Shown here one piece after another: positions 11,133 through 21,684 of a stretch of 64,000 nucleotides of DNA. Source of the stretch: Craterostigma plantagineum. Its lineage: Eukaryota; Streptophyta; Magnoliopsida; Lamiales; Linderniaceae. Every line of letters starts with the position of its first letter. The stretch's first letter is position 1. The translations under genes were made by a program, and so were the position numbers. Location: NCBI GenBank assembly GCA_027422505.1, contig JAPQWV010000017.1:17361501-17425500 (forward strand). Direction: 5' to 3'. The notes beneath the pieces are model-generated. The model was not told where the DNA came from and searched no databases. It saw nothing but the letters and a program-made list of their open reading frames with translations.

Positions 11133-11332
11133 TAGGGCTGGGGAAAATACCGAAATATCGAAATACCGTCCTTATCGTATCGAATCGTATCGAAAATATC
11201 GAAAATTTTGGTATACCGAAGTTTTTGGTAAGGTATGATACCGAACCGAAAATTTTCGGTACGGTAATGGTATGAAAGTTTTTAAAATTAGGTATACCGA
11301 TTATACCGAATACCGAAATTCTAAAATTTTCA

Positions 11333-11372
<40 letters not shown>

Positions 11373-12017
11373 CTATATATTATATTATTTCAAAAAATAT
11401 AAAATGAAAAATAAGGATCTTCATAAACTTATTTAGCCCATAAATTATTAACTTATACACAACTTTCTAATATTAGGTCCATCATATTTTACTTATGTAA
11501 CTCAAGTAACGTTTAATTTTTGCCTTTTTGGTGTTTTTTTTTCATGATTTCTGAAGCGTGAAGATGCAATGCAATTACTTTTTGTTAATCTTCACTAATT
11601 TTTTAAATATAGCCGCTTCGTTCTAATTAATCTGTATATAAAGTTGTATTTTGTGGTTATGTAAAGTTTTTTGTCTTACTAAGGAGACTAGCTAAAATAT
11701 GTAAATTGTTAAAGGTTAAAAAATCTTTGTATTTTGAAAAATTTGGTAATGGGGCCTAAGGAGTTTGAATTGATTAAAAATTCCAAAACAACGAATTAAC
11801 GAGTCACGAGACATGCATGGTAAAAAACCCTCTGTATGAATGGTATAGAAGGTATGATACCGATACCATACCGAAATTTCGGTATGATACCGTATCGAAA
11901 TTTAAGGTATACCGAAATTTTGGTATGGTATTGGTATGATTTTTTTGGATACCGAAATTTCGGTACGGTATACGGTATCACAGGTTTGGTACGGTATACC
12001 GTACCGAACCAACCCTA
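11133..12017. mobile_element. hAT-type non-autonomous element with exact 8-bp TSD
   Basis: Flanked by identical 8-bp copies GGTGTGGT at 11125-11132 and 12018-12025. The ends are TAGGGCTGGGG on the left and, complemented, TAGGGTTGGTT on the right, the usual plant hAT terminal form. Both subterminal regions are packed with CGGTATGGTATACC / CCGAAATTTCGG palindromes; the middle is AT-rich with no transposase. It splits the Copia protease two codons before its Asp-Thr-Gly active site. Confidence 0.93.
11330..11372. repeat. (TA)n(CA)n microsatellite
   Basis: An uninterrupted run of TA dinucleotides passes into CA dinucleotides inside the hAT element. Confidence 0.95.
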
Positions 12018-12019
12018 GG

Positions 12020-13035
12020 TGTGGTATCTCGACACCGGTGCTAGAAATCACAAGCGGGCACAAACATCTCGTCATCGATTTAAAGAATATCGATGACAAA
12101 CATGTTTCTTTTGGCGGCGCATCAAAAATCAACGTCAAAGGCCGTGGGATAATATGTTTTTCCCACGGCAAACAAGGATCAGTCGAGGACGTTTATTTCA
12201 TACCAGACTTGAAGACGAACATCTTAAGCATGGGGCATTTGCTTGAAAAAGGATGTTCGGTGTTCATGAAGGACCGGTCGCTACAACTAAGGAATAAAGA
12301 TGGCAAATTGATCGCACGGGTCGAGATGGAAAGGAACCGAATGTTCGAACTCAACCTGAAGACGATACAAGAAAAATGTCTGCAAGTTGACTTGCCGGAC
12401 AAAGATCATTTGTGGCATATGCGTTTTGGGCATTTACCCTACGGAGGACTGAAGGAGCTCTCCAAGAAAGGCATGGTGCACGGGATGCCGATGATAGAGG
12501 GAGAAAAGAATCTTTGCGAAAGTTGCGTGATTGGCAAACAGGCGCAAACAGTGTTTTAGAAGCAAGCAGGATTTCGAGCAAGCAAACCGTTCGAGCTGAT
12601 ACACTCCGATATATGCGGACCTATCACGCCAGCATCATTTAGCAAAAAAAGATACTTCATCACGTTGATCGACGATTACTCGAGAAAGACTTGATTATAT
12701 TTATTGAAAGATAAATCCGAAGCGCTGCAGACGTTTAAAAAATTCAAAACTATGGTCGATAAGGCGACAAGTTCAAGCATGAAAGCGCTCCGTTCAGACC
12801 GAGGTGGAGAATATATGTCGGGTGCTTTCGTAGCTTTTTGCGAAGAATAGGGCGTCAGAAGATTCCTCACCGTGCCGTATTCGCCTCAACAAAACGGCGT
12901 GGCTGAAAGGAAAAACCGGACCATACTCGACATGGTTCGATCAATGTTGAAAAGCAAAGAGGTGCCAAAGGAGTTCTGGGCCGAGGCGGTACAACGTGCC
13001 GTATATATTCAAAATCGATGCCCACATCACAGCCT
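12020..13035 (+). pseudogene. Copia protease and integrase of element 1
   Basis: The protease active-site segment VWYLDTGA is at 12022-12045 and is followed by a frameshift. The GAG-pre-integrase zinc region LWHMRFGHLPYGGL...CESCVIGKQ (about 12410-12540) and the integrase core SDICGPI, SDRGGEY and SPQQNGVAERKN (about 12605-12920) keep the D, D and E residues. In-frame stops follow KQAQTVF (about 12557), FITLIDDYSRKT (12692) and FVAFCEE (12848). Integrase would insert cDNA into the genome; this copy cannot be made as one protein. Confidence 0.85.
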
Positions 13036-14055
13036 CGAGCATGGAACACCCGGATTGACGGATATTTCAAAAAGAATAAGTTCGAGCAATGTCCGCTCAA
13101 GCACGCCCTCTATGTCAAACGAGAAGGAAAGGAAATGATTATCGTCGCACTCTATGTCAATGACCTTATTTTCATGGGAAGCAGTGAGAAAATAGTCAAC
13201 GACTTCAAGAAGGCGATGGCGAAGGAATTCGAGATGACGAACTTGGGACTGATGGAATATTCTCTCGGTCTCGAAGACGAGCAAAGAAGCACGAGAATTT
13301 TTTGTGTCGCAAGAAGCGTATGCGAAGAATATATTGAGGAAAAATAAAATCGAGGAGAGCAACCCGGTAGCGACACCGATGGAACTTGGAACAAAACTGT
13401 CCAAGTTTGAGGGAGGACAAGGAGTGAATGCGATCGATTATCGAAGTCTCGTGGCAGTCTACGATAATTGACCTGCACGAGACCCGATATCGCTTATAGC
13501 GTTGGATGCGTTAGCCGCTATATGGAAGAACCGAGACAGTCACATCTCAAAGCAATCAAGAAGATTTTACGATACATCCGAGGAATACAATCGCTTGGAC
13601 TATTTTATCCAAAGGCGAGCGACTGCAAATTAGTCGGATATTCTGACAGCGATTTGTGCGGAGGTATCGATGATCGAAGAAGCACTGACGGCTACGTATT
13701 TTCACCTGGTTATCGAAAAAGCAACCGATCGTGACTCTATCAACCTGCGAAGCAGAATATGTGGCAGCATCGTGGTGTGTCTGCCTCACTATCTGGCTGA
13801 GGAACTTACTGCTCAAGTTGAATCTTCGACAAGTCGAGTCAACCGAAATTCGAGTAGATAATAAATCGGAGATTGAGCTGGCTAAAAATCCGGTTCCTCG
13901 TGAGAGAAGCAAGCACATTGATACTCGGTTCCATTTTATTAGAGAACACGTTAAAAGTGGTGAAGTGAAAATGGTGCACGTTGCGAGTCTGGACCAAGCT
14001 GCAGATTTTTTACAAAGCCATTACCGACAAGTACGTTTGAAATTTTGCAAAGGAA
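13036..14055 (+). pseudogene. Copia RT (C-terminal part) and RNase H of element 1
   Basis: Begins abruptly at RAWNTRIDGYF, so the N-terminal half of RT is missing. The polymerase box is ALYVNDLIF instead of YVDDLIF, which removes the first catalytic Asp. RNase H motifs follow: TRPDIAYSVGCVSRY, GYSDSDLCGG and STCEAEYVA, then RSKHIDTRFHFIREHV. Frameshifts lie near 13345 and 13735. The frame runs into element A's LTR at 14056 and stops there by chance. Confidence 0.83.
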
Positions 14056-14397
14056 TGTAGGTCCTAGAATATCCAACTAAACTAACGTAGAACTATTTTA
14101 CCACGATTTAAATATGGAAGAATTGAAATGCGTGGGGTGCGTGTGTGCGTTTTCTTGATAGGTGTAAGGAGCGTCTCTTAAACCATTTCTCTGTATTTCT
14201 TACACACACAAGTCAACCCTAACGTGTTAGGGTTTTTAGTACTTATACCACATGTATTGGTAAATAGTGCTTGGGCTTCTTGAAAGCCCATTACAAATAA
14301 GCTCATTGGGCTTTACAAATAAAAGCCCAGCTCACTTAAATAAAATTACAAAGCGAAGATAAAATAATTAATTGAACACAATAAATAATTCCTGACA
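14056..14397 (-). repeat. 3' LTR of element A
   Basis: 342 bp, plus-strand edges TGTAGGTCC and CCTGACA, matching 26796-26924 over its first ~125 bp with a few substitutions and small indels. It cuts element 1, with AGGAA as the left flank. The matching right flank is lost. Confidence 0.85.
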
Positions 14398-14412
14398 ATC
14401 CCCCCTTTGTGT
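14398..14412 (-). other. polypurine tract of element A
   Basis: The reverse complement reads GAACACAAAGGGGGGAT directly against the LTR, the expected plus-strand primer for reverse transcription. Confidence 0.75.
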
Positions 14413-14730
14413 TCAATTTGCAATTCAGCGATGGTTATCATTGTCTTGTAATCGTCCGGAGTCCTCAAAGAACACGTATCAGATTTGCATATGCGAAAGT
14501 GTTTGCATGTGTGTTCTTCAATCACATCCTCCGTTATCTTGTCTTGTGACCTCTTCTTTAAAAGATCTTCAAGCTCATGAACTTCTCTTGTCTTAAGTGT
14601 TCAAAGCTGCTCGATGGATCGTCTCTTTTTGTGTCCGATCTCTCACTTGGAAGTCACCACTCCCCTACGTTTGTTCAATCTTTTGTTGGAATTGGGGAGT
14701 TCTCTTTAAATTTGGAGAGACGTAGACTAG
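14413..14730 (-). other. non-coding 3' internal part of element A
   Basis: Contains the first of three diverged units built on 'ctcccctac..ttgttcaatctt...ggagttctctttaaa'. The other two are at about 18897-18985 and 19060-19150, on the other side of nested element C. Confidence 0.5.
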
Positions 14731-15083
14731 TGTTGGAACTATATTATTGTATTCATATAATATAGTTATCGTGTCTTGCTATGCAAATTAGTAGTCGTGG
14801 ACTGAATTGTAATTAGTCATATTATAGGACTACTTGTGTAAATATACCACAATAAGTAGTATATATAAGTGAAGTCCTAAGAAAATTAGGAGTGCGCTTT
14901 GTATGGTTTTCAGATCAGAAAAAATTAGAATCGAGAATTTTGGAGAGAAGAATTAGCGCCAAACCCTTGCTTTCAACGTTTCTTCTCTCGTACGCTTTCA
15001 ACTAGGTAATCTTCGATCTTAAATCTGAATTTCTAAAGATTATCAATCAATTCGATCTGTGTTGGATAAATTTGGACCTAACA
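14731..15083 (+). repeat. 5' LTR of element C
   Basis: 353 bp, TG...CA edges. A TATA-like run (gtatatataag) at about 14850-14861 is a plausible promoter for the element. Confidence 0.9.
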
Positions 15084-15084
15084 A

Positions 15085-15098
15085 TTGGTATCAGAGTC
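15085..15098 (+). other. primer-binding site of element C
   Basis: TTGGTATCAGAGTC lies two bases after the LTR and matches the initiator tRNA-Met primer site except near its end. Confidence 0.8.
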
Positions 15099-18000
15099 AA
15101 ATCGCTCCTACATGGGTTCCTATCTCTCCACGAAATTTAAGTAATCCCAAACAAATTTGGGTACCTAAAGATTCTCTCATGGATGTTTAGGACAAAATTT
15201 AAATTTGACACATTGTATGTTTAAATCGGTATCTACTAATAAGGGAGGACCCACATTACAATGGGTACCAAAGTCCCGCTAATTTTGTAGATTTTCCCTC
15301 ATGTATGGTACTTCGATGATAGTTGCTCCGCATACATGATGAAGGGCGAGCGAGCGGCAGAGCAACTACAACAATTCCCTACCTAAGCGACAAACTCGGT
15401 GACGAAATTCCTTACACATTTCTTTTAAATGCAAGGATGAGTCGCTATTAATTTTCTAGGGATCACAATTTGGTACATTATGCATCTGAGCTGAAATGTT
15501 AAATGCCAAACTTTCTTACACATTTTCCGCATATAACTATATATATAAAAAAAACTCTCTTCATGCATTTTTTTTTCTCTTTTTATTCTCACGCATCTTC
15601 ATTTTTTTTGAAAATAAAAAAATATATAGAATAATAAATAACAACAAAAATTATATAAAACACATACAACTTTTTTTTCATGCATTATTTTAAAATAAAT
15701 TAAACAAAAACAACGAAAAAAATGGGGAGTGACGATCGATCTACATTGATTTGTTCACAAAAATCTTTCCTTGATATATGACTGGTTATTTGCTTAATAT
15801 TGTCTGTCTCGTCGCATTTTTTTGTCTAAAGGTCACCCGTTTGTTCCACTAGACACAAAGCCACATCATATATGTGAGATTTTGAGCCTTATTATTTTTT
15901 CTGGAATTTATCCTTGAGCGAGTCACACATCAAATGCTTGTCTTAACTTGTACTTCTTGGCCTCATACTCGCCTTGCGTTAGATTGTTAGGAAAAAGATT
16001 AGGGCACGTAGGAAAATTCCTCACTTGGCCAAAATCAAAATATCATCCTTGAAATTTATTCCTCTAGTCATCCCTTTTGAGCCTACTTCGATATCCTTTT
16101 CTTCATTTGTATCCCGATCAACCCTTCAACCATAATTCATAAATTTCGGAGGGTTGCATAAACGAGAAAAGGAGGGGGAGAAAAAGGCGACGAAAGAAAA
16201 AGAAGAAAATGATGACAAAAGGAGGTGGAAAACGCATACGAGGAATGTTCAACGCACAATAAATAGTCTAAAAAAACCTGCCTTCCCAATTACTGAAATC
16301 TTCTAGAAATCATAAGAAGAGGGCATGGATCTTGCTGTGAACTTCTCATTCGATAATCTCGTATACTCATCAGAACGGGTGGAAGAGGAGCACCACGAAG
16401 TGAACTTCTCCAACGATAATCCGGTCTTATATCGAGAAAACGAGAAGAGGAGCACGACCTTGGGTTCGAATTCCATAACTGTGAACTTCTCCAAATCGAT
16501 AATCTTTGAAACCTCTCTAGGGATTAAAAGAAGAGGAGCAGGGTATCAACCCGAGAACCAACAAGAAGAACTTCGCCTTAGATAATCTCTCAGCCTCGTA
16601 GAGAAGCGGAGCTTCAGCTTGAGCAAGTGTAGAATAATATGAAAAAGTTTAAGGATGGAAAAGAAAATACCAGTGAAGAGGACGACGAAAAAAAGGAAGA
16701 AGATCTTTCCACAATTCCTAAATAATTTCCTTCCCTTCTAAGTCAGAACCAAAATACTAAATCCCTAAGTCCATTTGATTCCGAATCGACGGTCTCTCGC
16801 TCGATGAAATGATTAAAAGTGCCTTGATAGTAGGTTAATTGATATAATTTTGCTTGTGGAGTGATATATCTAGTATATAAATCCCATGATAAAAATAATT
16901 GAGCGCTAGAGCGAACCTCGTGAGAGTTGTCGAAATGGATCACTCTATGAACTTAGGACTTTAATTTGACGGCATGACTTGACGGCAAATTATTATTCTA
17001 TGTGTCTTGTGAAATTTTTGCGTGGACATGATCAAAGTGACGTAATCTAACACCAAAATAAAAAAAAGGAAAAATAAAAAGAATAATAAATATAAAAATC
17101 GTATAGTCTTGTTTCAAATTTTTCTTTACTTCTATTGTTCTTTGCATATTGTTTTTGCATATTCTTCATGCATTTTTTTATTTTTGCATTATTTTACTTG
17201 CATTTTTTCTTATGCATGAAAAATTTCGCACATTTTCAAATGCATTTGCACATGCATTGGCACAGACTTGTTTAACAGTGAAATATTTCTTGCTTATAGG
17301 TTACGCAAATTTTCATACGCATGCTTAGGAGTTCATGCATACATGCTGAAATGATTATATGCGTTTCTAGTGTCATATGTGTTACATTCTCATATGCATA
17401 TCTTGGTGTATGTATATCTTTTCGAAATTGTTAAACACTATATGCGCACTTTTTGAGGGGGAGTCAAGATTCTTAGGTGTGAAAACATGAATTAAGGGGG
17501 ATAATGAAAAATTACTCTATTATTTTAAAATTACTCCTTTTGTAAATTTCTGCTGAGCATTATCTGAGGGGGAGTAATATGCTTTTATGGGGGAGTAATT
17601 TTTTTTCTTTTGTAATTCATGTCTAAATTTTACTTTAACGGTTACTCTTGACTCACTACTCTCATTTAGTATGCAAAAGCATAAACGACTAAATCCTCGA
17701 GCCTTATAATGATTTTCAGGTATATGAAGTGGATGCATTTCAAGAAGATTTTCCAACCACTTCTCAGAATCTTACCCTTGAAGATTTTGCAAATGAAAAA
17801 CAAGTCGGTCCACCCACCAAATTCCGCCGCGCATACCACTTTGAAACCGGGCTCTCTCACAACGCCACATTCAAAGGAGGCTCGATACAACTTAAAACAA
17901 TCAAAGAAAAAGACGGCCTACCTTCTTCTGGCACTTCTTCGAGGACGAACCAGACAACTTCCATTCAGAGAAGACGAATCTGGCAAAACGGAGAAGATGG

Positions 18001-18485
18001 CTAAACCCGAGCCCTCTCCTCGACTTTCACAATCCCCTTGCTTCCGGAAGAAGAAGCAAGGACCGAGGACTGAACGCCACATGATTCAAGCATCATTAAG
18101 GACCGAAGTTGCCACCCGTGTCCACTGCATCAAGGACCGCAGTTGCCAACCGTGTCCACTACATCAACGATCGAAGTTGCCAACCGTGTCTACCTCTCCA
18201 AACCTCACATCGGACTCCCCGATCTCAACAAAAGGGTGACCCAAATAGGGGGAGTTTCAAGTTTCGTGTGCTTTCAACGGGAGAGATGGAATGCGAACTT
18301 TCTAAATCCGAAAAGAATACTTCGTACATCTTACGGCATTTAGGAGAAGAACTTGATTCGAAGAAAAAGCCGATGCCAAGAAGACCAGGTTAGCTTGAAG
18401 ACATTCAAGAGGAGATTTCGAGGTCTCGCGGACTCTTTCCATTTGCAAGACGAAGATAACCCACGCTATATTGGAAATTGAATAC
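15099..18485 (+). other. non-coding interior of element C
   Basis: No recognisable protein. Visible structures are an AT-rich stretch (15540-15720), the VNFS-type repeats at 16335-16590, and a cluster of 'gggggagt' tracts at 17455-17600. A 34-37-bp tandem repeat lies at 18092-18196. The open frames of 60-176 codons here show no family signature and are broken by these repeats. Confidence 0.6.
18092..18196 (+). repeat. 34-37-bp tandem repeat, three copies
   Basis: Units 18092-18128, 18129-18162 and 18163-18196 share 'gaccgaagttgccaaccgtg', with variants. Lengths not divisible by three argue against coding repeats. Confidence 0.8.
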
Positions 18486-18497
18486 AAAGGGGGAGAT
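18486..18497 (+). other. polypurine tract of element C
   Basis: AAAGGGGGAGAT immediately before the 3' LTR. Confidence 0.85.
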
Positions 18498-18847
18498 TGT
18501 TGGAACTATTTTATTGTATTCAATTAATATAATTATCGTGCCTTGCTATGCAAATAGTAGTCTTGCACTGAATTGTAATTAGTCATATTATAGGACTACT
18601 TGTGCAAATATACCACAATAGGTGGTATATATAAGTGAACTCCTAAGAAAATTAGGAGTGCGCTTTGTATGGTTTTGAGATCAAAAAATTAGAATCGAGA
18701 ATTTTGGAGAGAAGAATTAGCGCCAAACCCTTGCTTTCAACGTTTCTTTTCTCGTAAGCTTTCAACTAGGTAATCTTCGATCTTAAATCTGAATTTCTAA
18801 AGATTATCAATTGATTCGATCTGTGTTGGATAAATTTGGACCTAACA
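18498..18847 (+). repeat. 3' LTR of element C
   Basis: 350 bp, matching the LTR at 14731-15083, including the TATA-like ggtatatataag at about 18624-18635. Confidence 0.9.
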
Positions 18848-20160
18848 AGTAGTCGAATCTTCTCTTTAGGTGTTCCAGCTCTCCTTTCACTTGTGGCAAC
18901 TCCCCCTACATTTGTTCAACCTTGTATTGGGATTTGGAGTTTTCTTTAAACTCGAAGAGCTGTACACGAGTTGGCAGCTTTGATTCTTGAAGTCCATGCT
19001 GAAGTTGTTGGTCGTATCTTGTCATTACAGTCCGATCTCTTCGTTGGACTGTAGCACAACTCCCCCTACTTCAACCTTGCATTATGATTGGGGTGTTCCT
19101 TTTAAAATCGGAGAGTCGTACTTGAGGCGTCAACTTCAATCATTGGACTCTACGGTCTTCGCTTAATTCTTTAAAGACGCTTGACATTTGGCATTTTTTG
19201 ATCGGTATTGCACTTTCGTCGTGGTGTTGCTCCCATTTTGCTTTGGTACCCCTCCCCCTCAAGATCGAGCTGGGGAGATCGTCATGCGATGGGTCAAAAT
19301 GGGACATCATCTTTGGCAAGAAGGTTGCGTTGTCGGGACAAGATAATAGAGTTGATTGGTCGTCACGATTACTCTACTTCTCGGTGTCAGATTCGTCATC
19401 TTCGGAGGAAGTTGTCTCGTTCGGCCTCGAAGAAGCTTATCTGGCTCCGAAAGTGGTAGACGTAGGGCGTATTTTCCGAAAATGTGTTTGGGCTCCTTAT
19501 GATTATTCATTCAAGTGCATGAGAGCCCATCTTCATAATGGTTGGCGCGGCAGTGGTGGATACTCAGGTTAGTCTTCTCCTTCACTGGAGTTGTAACATG
19601 GTGAATCTTCTTCTTCATGGCTCCAGACTCGTCATCGCCGAAGGAAGTTGTCTGGTTCGGCCTCGGCGAAGCTCGTATGGCTCCCGAAGAAGGTGTACGT
19701 GGGGTGTGTTTTAAGTTGTACCGATGCTCCTTTGGAATGTTCCATTCAAATGTCGTAGAGCTCGGTTTCAGAGTGGTACGCTCGGTGGAAATTTTGTGGG
19801 TGGTCCGACCTGTTTATTTGTACGTATCCCCTTCTCCCCCTCATGGCGATTCGTGTAAACGAGATCGGCATGCTTGTATAAAAGGCTAAGAAGGACACAC
19901 ACGACATGTCGGTTAGGGTAACAACCAGACGAAGCCACTAAGGCGATCCGTCAACAAGGCTTCAGAGACGAACTCTGAGACGTGGCCTGTGAGAACAGGA
20001 CTTGATGAACCGGGGCTACATAGGCAGCCCGTTAACATTGTTCTTGAGACTAGCTCGAAGACGATGGCCTGAACCGTTGTTGTTTTGATGTTGCAACGGC
20101 AGGACTTCCTTCCGATCATCGAAGCATGTCTTAGAATGACATGTCTACGGAAGCTCTGAT
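18848..20160 (-). repeat. diverged duplications inside element A
   Basis: Two 'ctccccctac...caaccttg' units (18897-18985, 19060-19150) echo the unit at 14664-14730 beyond element C. A second pair starts 'cgtcatcttcggaggaagttgtct' (about 19392) and 'cgtcatcgccgaaggaagttgtct' (about 19631). These are internal duplications about 240 bp apart. No protein family recognised. Confidence 0.6.
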
Positions 20161-21480
20161 CTGGTCATGAAGTCCAGATAAGAAAAGGTGTATGTATCCT
20201 AAAAATAATATAAAACATTTAGGTAGTAAGGACATCTAGACTCTATGTGTTCAAGAAAGTTCACTGGTGTGGGCCTGGCTACCACTTAGTTCAATATTTC
20301 CTGCTTCCAAGTGAAGTAGTGATATATTACGTGGCTTCCCGTGATTTGATGAAACATCGGTATATTGGGAGATCGATGAGTGGGTAAGTCTCGGTTGTGC
20401 ATGCGCGTTGGACCAAATGAGGCGACTGCTACCCGTGAGCTAATAAAATTAGCACCGGTACCTATTGGGGTTGGTCCGTGTAATTTGTGAGCTAAGGGAG
20501 TTTTGTATCTTCCGCTCTTCGGTCTTGTCAAGATTTTTGCAAATATGGAGATCGTCAGTAACACTCGGCTGTGTTCCGGGGTTAGGTTCAGTTTGGTCTG
20601 ACTGAATCACGGGACCTTGAAATCCATACATCCGGTACGAAGTGATGCGTGTTGCTTGATTTTGGTCAGCAGTTCGGAGCAGGTCTGTTGAGGTCATTGC
20701 CGAGTTAGCACTAGAAGCCACCGTCGTCTTTTGGAATTCTTGAGCTCTCTAGATTTGCTTGTTTTTTGTTGGAGTCCGTCTTGAAGGTCGAAGTGCTTGA
20801 GGGGGCATTTTCTTTCTTTGTTACCCTTTTATATATATATATATTATCGTATTAATAATGTAGTAGTGTACTATATATTATACTACGTATATTTATGTGT
20901 GTATATATATATTTTGTTCCTCCCCCTCAAGTCATGCTTCTTAGAACTGAATTACTCCCCCTCAATTGATGCAAATACGGATCAAATTTATCTTTTGAAT
21001 CTCTTTCCCTAAGTCACGTATTAAGTTCGCTCCCCAAAATAATTTAAATGTCTCTCCCTTTAACACAATTATAGGAGTTGCTTATCTTTAAAAATAAAAA
21101 GCCAAATTTAGCTGAATTAAAAAATGGTATTTATCAGTTGACCACAATCTGTTGTCTATATCAAAATCTTGCAAGTGAACATGCATATTCAAAATGTACC
21201 ATTTAAAAGATATATGCATTTATCAATTCAGCTTATATGCATACGTAAAAGTTAAGCTTGAAAATTCTATAAGTTGCATGCATAATGAAAAGATACTTAT
21301 AATAGGGTATTTATGCATTTCAGCTCATGTTTGCATGCGAAAATTTGGAATGTTAAAGTCTTCTTGAAGCATGCGTAACTACAATGTACCCTATTGTTTT
21401 CAAGGTAGGCAAATCGAAGTTACAACTTGATAGGCATGCAAAAATTACAAAAGGATGCATATAGAATTTACATACGTTTG
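20161..21480. other. non-coding interior of element A
   Basis: No gene. Short CTCCCCCTC tracts near 20920-20960 are GGGGGAG on the element's strand. The rest is AT-rich. Confidence 0.5.
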
Positions 21481-21684
21481 GTTGCTCGCATCGCTAACCA
21501 GTCGTGCCTGTGGCGCATCGCGAGATAACATACACGCTGGGAGGTGTGGTCGCTCGCATCTCTTACCAGTCATGCATGTGGAGCGACCTGAGATCCCATG
21601 CATGCTGGGACGTGTGGTTGGTCGCATCTCTTACCAGTCGTGCATGTGGAGCGACCCGAGATACCATGCATGCTAGCAGGTGTG
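21481..21684. repeat. 68-bp tandem repeat, three copies, stem-forming
   Basis: Units are 21481-21548, 21549-21616 and 21617-21684, exactly 68 bp each. In the second, GGTCGCTC pairs with GAGCGACC across a 25-base loop. A lone fourth copy at about 23698-23767 has GGTTACTC pairing with GAGTAACC. The first copy has lost its right half-stem and the third has one mismatch and one wobble. Confidence 0.88.

Larger units (their letters stand above)
10164..14055 (+). mobile_element. degenerate Copia retrotransposon (element 1)
   Basis: Order gag, protease, integrase, reverse transcriptase, RNase H shows the Copia superfamily on the plus strand. There is no 5' LTR or primer site: homology begins at the gag start codon next to a glycosyltransferase relic. 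The right end is cut where the minus-strand LTR of element A begins at 14056. It has frameshifts and stops throughout, an internal hAT insertion (11133-12017), and a deletion near 13035 that joins integrase directly to the second half of RT. Confidence 0.85.
14731..18847 (+). mobile_element. element C: nested 4.1-kb non-coding LTR retroelement
   Basis: Two direct LTRs (14731-15083 and 18498-18847) begin TGTTGGAAC and end CCTAACA. I count about 20 differences by eye, roughly 94% identity. A tRNA-Met-type primer site follows the first LTR and a polypurine tract precedes the second. The flanks ACTAG and AGTAG are a 5-bp duplication with one mismatch. The 3.4-kb interior has no gag or pol motif, so this is a LARD-like element mobilised by another's proteins. 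The interior has four diverged 'gtgaacttctccaa..cgataatc' units at 16335-16590 and several GGGGGAG tracts. Confidence 0.88.

Noticed and set aside
11340..11370. Antisense frame rich in Tyr/Ile at 10798-11370
   Set aside because: Produced by the microsatellite and the shadow of gag.
16325..16585. 86-codon frame as a gene in element C
   Set aside because: It is made of diverged DNA repeats of uneven spacing inside a non-coding element.
17709..18239. 176-codon frame in element C
   Set aside because: It spans a tandem repeat whose unit length is not a multiple of three and shows no recognisable domain.
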